From positions 310,001 through 374,000 of the forward strand of contig CAWGSF010000001.1 in the NCBI GenBank assembly GCA_963825255.1: a DNA stretch of 64,000 nt. Direction: 5' to 3'. This DNA is from JAIBJN01 sp963825255. Lineage in GTDB: Bacteria > Actinomycetota > Thermoleophilia > Gaiellales > Gaiellaceae. This document shows, one piece after another, positions 59,481-64,000 of this stretch. Under the pieces are notes generated by a model that did no database searches, was not told the origin of the DNA, and saw only the letters and a program-made list of their open reading frames with translations. A program made the position numbers and the translations under genes. Numbering within the stretch: the first letter of the stretch is position 1; every line of letters begins with the position of its first letter.

Positions 59481-60530
59481 ATGCCTCTTTGGACTCGCAT
59501 CACAGCCCTGCTCGCTGCGCTCGCCCTCGGTGTGCTCGCGGCGAGCTGCGGCGGTGGCGACGACCAGTCCGCGCCGGACGTCCCCGCCGACGCGGTCGCC
59601 GTCGTGGGCGGCCAGGAGATCCCCAAGTCGGACTACGAGCGGCTCCTCGCCCAGGCCGAGGCGACCTACGAGCAGCGCAAGCAGGAGTTCCCCGTCGCCG
59701 GGACGCCCGAGTACGCGGCGCTCCGCACGGCCATCGTCAAGAGCCTCGTCGAGCAGACCCAGTTCGAGATCGGGGCCGAGGAGCTCGGCGTCGAGGTCAC
59801 CGACGAGGAGGTCGAGAAGGAGCTCGAGAACCTGAAGCAGCAGTTCTTCCAGGGCGACGAGGACGCGTACCTGGCGGAGCTGAAGAAGCAGGGCCTGACC
59901 GAGGAGCAGGTGAAGAGCGACATCCGCAACACGCGCCTGCTCCCGCAGAAGGTGTTCGAGGCGGTCACCAAGGACGTGAAGGTGACCGATCAGCAGATCC
60001 AGGACTTCTACAACGAGAACAAGGCGCAGTTCGAGACGCCGGCGTCGCGCGAGGTCCGCCACATCCTCGTCAAGACGAAGGCGCAGGCGGAGATGATCCA
60101 CCGGCAGCTCGAGAACGGCGCCAGTTTCGCCCAGCTCGCGAAGAAGTACTCGCAGGACCCCTCGTCGAAGAACACGGGCGGGAAGTTCACCGCGCAGGAG
60201 GGGACGCTGGTCGCGCCGTTCGAGACCGCCGCCTTCGGCCTCGAGACGGGCGAGCTCTCCGGCCCGATCAAGACCCAGTTCGGCTGGCACATCATCGAGG
60301 CGCTCAGCGACACGACGCCGAAGTCGAGCCAGCCGCTCGCCGACGTCAAGCAGCAGATCAGCCAGCAGCTCCTCGAGCAGAGCAAGAACAAGGAATTCAA
60401 CACCTGGTTCAAGGAGCTCACCGCGCGGCTGAGGCCCGAGATCGCGTACGCGCCGGGGTTCCAGCCCGCCAAGACGCAGACGGGCGCGACGACCGGCGAC
60501 GGCACCGCGACGGGAACGACCGACGGATAA
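59481..60530 (+). CDS. SurA/PrsA-like peptidyl-prolyl isomerase lipoprotein
   Basis: The 349-residue protein has a lipoprotein signal (ITALLAALALGVLAASCGGG, lipobox LAASC). A SurA-N-like helical region follows (AVVGGQEIPKSDYERLL through residue 185), then one parvulin rotamase domain from about residue 190 (REVRHILVKTKAQAEMI, FAQLAKKYSQDPSSKNTGG, FGWHIIEALS) and a Thr/Gly-rich tail. It should assist folding of exported proteins outside the membrane. It sits between mfd and mazG where mycobacteria have other genes. A large inverted repeat follows. Confidence 0.9.
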   Translation: MPLWTRITALLAALALGVLAASCGGGDDQSAPDVPADAVAVVGGQEIPKSDYERLLAQAEATYEQRKQEFPVAGTPEYAALRTAIVKSLVEQTQFEIGAEELGVEVTDEEVEKELENLKQQFFQGDEDAYLAELKKQGLTEEQVKSDIRNTRLLPQKVFEAVTKDVKVTDQQIQDFYNENKAQFETPASREVRHILVKTKAQAEMIHRQLENGASFAQLAKKYSQDPSSKNTGGKFTAQEGTLVAPFETAAFGLETGELSGPIKTQFGWHIIEALSDTTPKSSQPLADVKQQISQQLLEQSKNKEFNTWFKELTARLRPEIAYAPGFQPAKTQTGATTGDGTATGTTDG

Positions 60531-60539
60531 GTGCCCCTC

Positions 60540-60683
60540 CAGGCAATACCAGCCGCACTTCTGGCGGCTGCAAAGCCGCGCCAGGCCGCGTCCTCAGTCG
60601 CCCCCGTATTCAGGAATACGAGGGCTCTCTGCGTCCTCGCCTGCCGCGCTTTTCGCTCGCCAGAAGCGGGGCAGCATTACCTG
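60540..60683. repeat. 144-bp imperfect palindrome between the isomerase gene and mazG
   Basis: The two halves are about 70 bases each and match closely when one is reverse-complemented. The outer ends share CAGG-AAT, the middle shares CTTCTGGCG, then AAAGC-CG and CAGGC, and the centre is the perfect GTATTC-AG-GAATAC at 60606-60619. It fills the gap completely and ends 15 bases before the mazG start. It could fold into one long hairpin RNA or be a palindromic mobile repeat. Confidence 0.65.
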
Positions 60684-60698
60684 AAGGAGCACTAGCCG

Positions 60699-61505
60699 TT
60701 GGGCGGCGGCGACGGCCTCGAGCAGGCGCTCGTCGAGCTCCAGCAACTGGCCGAGCGGCTGAGGCGGGAGTGCCCCTGGGACCGGGCGCAGACGGTCGGG
60801 ACGATCGTCCCGCACACCGTCGAGGAGGCCTACGAGGTCGCCGACGCCGCGCTCGCCGGTGACGATCCGGCGCTGCTCGACGAGCTGGGCGACCTCCTCT
60901 TCCAGACGGTGTTCCTCGCGCTCCTCCTCGAAGAGCGGGGCGCGGGCAGCCTCGCCGACGTCGCACGCGCCATCCACGACAAGCTCGTCCGCCGGCATCC
61001 CCACGTGTTCGGCGAGGCGGAGCTCGAGACGCCGGGGGCGGTCAAGGGCCGCTGGGAGGAGATCAAGCGCGAGCAGGAGGAGCGGGAGGGCATCTTCCAC
61101 GACGTGCCCGAGACGCTCCCGGCGCTCCTCCACGCGCGGAAGGTCCAACGGCGGGCCGCCGCGGCGGGGTTCGACTGGCTGGACGCGGCGGGCCCCCTGG
61201 CGAAGGTGCGCGAGGAGGTCGGCGAGCTGGAGGAGGAGATCGACGCCGCCGGGGCCCCGGCGCCCGAGACCGAGCCTCCGGCGCGCCTCGTCGGCGAGCT
61301 CGGCGACCTGCTCTTCACCGTCGTCAACCTCGCGCGGGCGCTGAACGTCGACCCCGAGCTGGCGCTGCGGGCCACGAGCCGCCGCTTCGTCGAGCGGGTC
61401 GAGCGGGCCGCCGAGCTCGCCGCGAGCGAGGGGCTCGACTGGCGCTCCCTCGACCTCGAGGAGCAGGATCGGTACTACTCCCTCGCCAAGGAGGCGCTCG
61501 CATGA
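60699..61505 (+). CDS. mazG: Nucleoside triphosphate pyrophosphohydrolase MazG
   Basis: The 268-residue protein has two MazG repeats. The first shows RRECPWDRAQTVGTIVPH and VEEAYEVADAAL with ELGDLLFQTVF; the second shows KVREEVGELEEEIDAA and ELGDLLFTVVNLARAL. These Glu-rich sites bind magnesium and hydrolyse noncanonical NTPs to NMPs. It starts at TTG 60699, with GAAGGAGC at 60684-60691 directly after the palindromic element, which therefore lies between its promoter and start or contains the promoter. Its stop overlaps eno. Confidence 0.93.
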   Translation: MGGGDGLEQALVELQQLAERLRRECPWDRAQTVGTIVPHTVEEAYEVADAALAGDDPALLDELGDLLFQTVFLALLLEERGAGSLADVARAIHDKLVRRHPHVFGEAELETPGAVKGRWEEIKREQEEREGIFHDVPETLPALLHARKVQRRAAAAGFDWLDAAGPLAKVREEVGELEEEIDAAGAPAPETEPPARLVGELGDLLFTVVNLARALNVDPELALRATSRRFVERVERAAELAASEGLDWRSLDLEEQDRYYSLAKEALA

Positions 61506-62773
61506 AGATCGACCGCGTCCACGCCCGACAGATCCTCGACTCCCGCGGGAATCCCACGATCGAGGTCGACGTCGTCCTCGACTCCGGCGTGCTCGGGCGG
61601 GCGGCGGTCCCGTCCGGGGCCTCGACCGGGCAGTTCGAGGCGGTCGAGCTTCGAGACGGGGATCCGGCCAGCTACCTCGGCAAGGGCGTCCTCCGGGCGG
61701 TCGAGAACGTCGAGCGCGAGATCGGCCCGGCGCTCGTCGGGGCCGACGCAGCGGACCAGGCAGCGGTCGACGCGCTGCTCGTCGAGCTGGACGGGACCGA
61801 GAACAAGTCGCGGCTCGGCGCGAACGCGATCCTCGGCTCGTCCCTGGCCACCGCGAAGGCCGGAGCGCTCGAGGCCGGCATGTCGCTCTACCGCTGGCTC
61901 GGCGGCGAGGACGCCCGCGTGCTCCCCGTCCCGATGCTGAACGTCGTCAACGGCGGCGCCCACGCGCAGAACTCGCTCGACCTCCAGGAGTTCATGGTCG
62001 TCCCCGCCGGCGCCTCCTCGTTCTCCGAGGCGCTCCGGGTCGGGGCCGAGACGTTCCACCGCCTGAAGGAGCTCCTGCACGAGCGAGGCCTCGCCACCGG
62101 CGTCGGCGACGAGGGTGGGTTCGCGCCCGACCTCGGCTCGAGCGACGAGGCGATCGAGGTCGTCCTCGAGGCGGCCGAGCGCGCAGGTCACGCCGACCGG
62201 GTGGGGATCGCGCTCGACCCGGCTGCCACCGAGCTCCTCCGCGACGGCGTGTACGAGCACGACGGCGCCGCGCATGCGCCGGGCGAGATGATCGAGTGGT
62301 GGGACGGCCTCGCCCGCCGCTTCCCCGTCGTCTCCATCGAGGACGGGCTGGGGGAGGACGACTGGAGAGCCTGGCGCGAGCTGACCGAGCGGCTCGGCGA
62401 TCGCGTCCAGCTCGTCGGCGACGACCTCTTCGTCACGAACGTCGCGCGCCTGCGGCGCGGGATCGACGAGGGCGTCGCCAACGCGATCCTCGTGAAGGTG
62501 AATCAGATCGGGACGCTCACCGAGACGTTCGCGGCGATCGAGCTCGCCCGGGCGAACGGCTACGCGGCCGTCATGTCCCATCGTTCCGGCGAGACGGAGG
62601 ACACGACGATCGCCGACCTCGCCGTCGCCAGCGGCGTGGGCCAGATCAAGACCGGGGCCCCGTCCCGGAGCGACAGGGTGGCGAAGTACAACCAGCTCCT
62701 CCGGATCGAGGAGGAGCTCGGGAGCCGCGCCGAGTATCCGGGCTGGGCCGCGTTCCCGCGCGCGGGCAGATAG
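61502..62773 (+). CDS. eno: Enolase
   Basis: The 423-residue glycolytic enzyme converts 2-phosphoglycerate to phosphoenolpyruvate. It has ARQILDSRGNPTIEVDV, VPSGASTGQFEAVELRD, NAILGSSLATAKAGA, VPMLNVVNGGAHA, GDEGGFAPDL, the metal ligands in VSIEDGLGEDD and VGDDLFVTN, KVNQIGTLTE and MSHRSGETEDTTIADLAV. Length is normal. ATG 61502 overlaps the mazG stop (ATGA), and pyruvate kinase follows, so two consecutive glycolytic steps are encoded side by side. Confidence 0.98.
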   Translation: MKIDRVHARQILDSRGNPTIEVDVVLDSGVLGRAAVPSGASTGQFEAVELRDGDPASYLGKGVLRAVENVEREIGPALVGADAADQAAVDALLVELDGTENKSRLGANAILGSSLATAKAGALEAGMSLYRWLGGEDARVLPVPMLNVVNGGAHAQNSLDLQEFMVVPAGASSFSEALRVGAETFHRLKELLHERGLATGVGDEGGFAPDLGSSDEAIEVVLEAAERAGHADRVGIALDPAATELLRDGVYEHDGAAHAPGEMIEWWDGLARRFPVVSIEDGLGEDDWRAWRELTERLGDRVQLVGDDLFVTNVARLRRGIDEGVANAILVKVNQIGTLTETFAAIELARANGYAAVMSHRSGETEDTTIADLAVASGVGQIKTGAPSRSDRVAKYNQLLRIEEELGSRAEYPGWAAFPRAGR

Positions 62774-62820
62774 GCGTTCCCGAGCGCCGCGCCCGCGGGC
62801 GCGAACGCTAACGTGAAGGC

Positions 62821-64000
62821 GTGACGCAGGGGCTGCGCCGCACGAAGATCGTCTGCACGATCGGCCCCGCCACCTCGAACCCGGAGATGGTGGACCGGCT
62901 CGTGGCCGCGGGCATGGACGCTGCGCGGCTCAACTTCTCGCACGGCACCCACGAGGAGCACGGCGAGCGCGCCCGCCTGGTGCGCGAGGCGCAGGAGCGG
63001 GCGGGCCGGCCGCTCGCCCTCATCGCCGATCTCCAGGGCCCGAAGATCCGCGTCGGAGACCTCGAGGCGCCGCGGATCCTCGTCGAGGGAGACGAGATCG
63101 AGATCGTCGGCGGGGCCAACGGCGCGGCCGGCGACCTCGACCTCCCCGTGATGCCCGCCGTCCTCACCGAGGTCCTCCGCCCGGGCCACGAGGTGCTGAT
63201 CGACGACGGCCTCGTCCGCCTGCGCGTGGACGAGGTGGACGGGGAGCGCGTGCGCGCCACCGTTCTCGTCGGTGGGGCGGTGGGGGCGCACAAGGGCGTC
63301 AACGTCCCGGGCGTGCCCATCCCGGTGCCCACGCTGACCGAGAAGGACCTGTCCGACCTGGAGTTCGCGCTCTCGGTCGGCGTCGACTACGTGGCCCTCT
63401 CCTTCGTCCGCTCACCCTCGGACTGCCACGGGCTCCGCGAGCTCCTCAACGCCGCCGACGCGAAGGCGATGGTGATCGCCAAGATCGAGAAGGCCGAGGC
63501 GCTGGACGAGCTCGACGCGATCATCAGCGCCTCGGACGCCGTCATGGTCGCCCGCGGGGATCTCGGCGTCGAGATCGGGCCCGCGGCCGTGCCGCTCGTC
63601 CAGAAGCGGGTCATCATCTCGGCGCTCGAGCACGGGAAGCCGGCGATCACGGCCACCCAGATGTTCGAGTCCATGATCAGCCGGCCCGAGCCCACGCGGG
63701 CCGAGGCGAGCGACGTCGCGAACGCGGTCCTCGACGGGACGTCGGCGCTCATGCTCTCCGGCGAGACCGCCGTCGGCCAGTACCCGGTGGAGAGCGTCGC
63801 GTTCATGGACCGGATCTCGCGCGCGGTCGAGCCGAGCCTCCCCTACCGGCACGAGCTGGCCCAGGCGGCCGACCAGCCCTTCCCGACCGTCGGGGAGGCG
63901 ATGTCGAACGCGGCCTGCGACATCGCCGAGGTGCTCGGCGCCGCCGCCATCCTCGTCCCGACGTTCAGCGGGCGCACGGCTTCGGCGGTGGCGCGACACC
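62821..64000 (+). CDS. pyk: Pyruvate kinase, N-terminal 393 residues (cut by window edge)
   Basis: The frame opens at GTG 62821 and runs off the window. It has RRTKIVCTIGPATSNPEMV, GMDAARLNFSHGTHEEH, IADLQGPKIRVGDL, DYVALSFVRSPSD, the catalytic-lysine segment VIAKIEKAEALDEL, VMVARGDLGVEIG, ITATQMFESMISRPEPTRAEASDVANAVLDG in spaced form (TQMFESMI, RAEASDVANAVLDG) and LSGETAVGQYPVE. The B domain is present (residues 65-165), while the C-terminal regulatory domain is just starting. It converts phosphoenolpyruvate and ADP to pyruvate and ATP, following eno by 47 bases. Confidence 0.97.
   Translation, partial: MTQGLRRTKIVCTIGPATSNPEMVDRLVAAGMDAARLNFSHGTHEEHGERARLVREAQERAGRPLALIADLQGPKIRVGDLEAPRILVEGDEIEIVGGANGAAGDLDLPVMPAVLTEVLRPGHEVLIDDGLVRLRVDEVDGERVRATVLVGGAVGAHKGVNVPGVPIPVPTLTEKDLSDLEFALSVGVDYVALSFVRSPSDCHGLRELLNAADAKAMVIAKIEKAEALDELDAIISASDAVMVARGDLGVEIGPAAVPLVQKRVIISALEHGKPAITATQMFESMISRPEPTRAEASDVANAVLDGTSALMLSGETAVGQYPVESVAFMDRISRAVEPSLPYRHELAQAADQPFPTVGEAMSNAACDIAEVLGAAAILVPTFSGRTASAVARH

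Overview
The window is a very GC-rich, densely coded bacterial chromosome segment with many GTG starts and little intergenic space. Its gene content points to an actinobacterium, most plausibly of the Thermoleophilia/Gaiellales type; the class is an inference. The main clues are the dnaK-grpE-dnaJ-hspR-clpB operon with an HspR repressor, myo-inositol-phosphate synthase beside a phosphatidylinositol-type CDP-alcohol transferase, and the runs rsmI ... metG-tatD-rsmA-ispE and glmU-prs ... rplY-pth ... mfd ... mazG-eno, which follow the order I recall from mycobacteria. No rRNA, CRISPR array, prophage or intact insertion sequence was seen.

Layout. 1-3.7 kb: a DUF1800/DUF1501 pair, a cupredoxin, a deacetylase and a GroES. 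3.7-9.6 kb: metallopeptidases, ornithine carbamoyltransferase, Hsp20, carbamate kinase and a COG2403-type GTPase. 9.6-17.1 kb: YjbQ, a class III cyclase, a CTP-synthase-like amidotransferase with an in-frame TGA at the catalytic cysteine position, an RNA methyltransferase, a phosphoesterase, a glycosylase and a glycosyltransferase-PHP fusion. 17.1-22.1 kb: an exported cyclase-family protein, then an inositol-lipid cluster (PAP2/Aur1-like, CDP-alcohol transferase, RHH regulator, ino1) and moaA. 22.1-31.9 kb: an EamA transporter, a PLP decarboxylase and the heat-shock operon. 31.9-42.3 kb: small proteins, a P460 cytochrome, the psuK-psuG pseudouridine pathway, cell-envelope genes (ArnT-like, LCP, M23), a ROK kinase and rsmI. 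42.3-64 kb: conserved housekeeping genes, interrupted at 49-54 kb by an accessory patch with a deacetylase, a BTAD-SIR2-like protein, the stub of an nSTAND gene and a homocysteine methyltransferase.

Most notable: (i) a probable selenoprotein at 11128-11841, with UGA at the nucleophile codon and a SECIS-like hairpin after it; (ii) -10-like hexamers lying 6-8 nt before at least fourteen start codons, suggesting widespread leaderless transcription; (iii) three families of intergenic palindromes: a 23-bp palindrome found twice between convergent genes, a paired inverted element found twice, and a 144-bp imperfect palindrome before mazG; (iv) an RHH regulator open in frame into ino1, with TGCTAGCA palindromes at its start; (v) a BTAD-SIR2-nSTAND remnant resembling a biological-conflict locus.

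Caution: single-base indels interrupt at least seven otherwise good genes, including the essential glmU. Most look like consensus sequence errors rather than gene decay, so broken genes are annotated at their full extent with the indel position stated.
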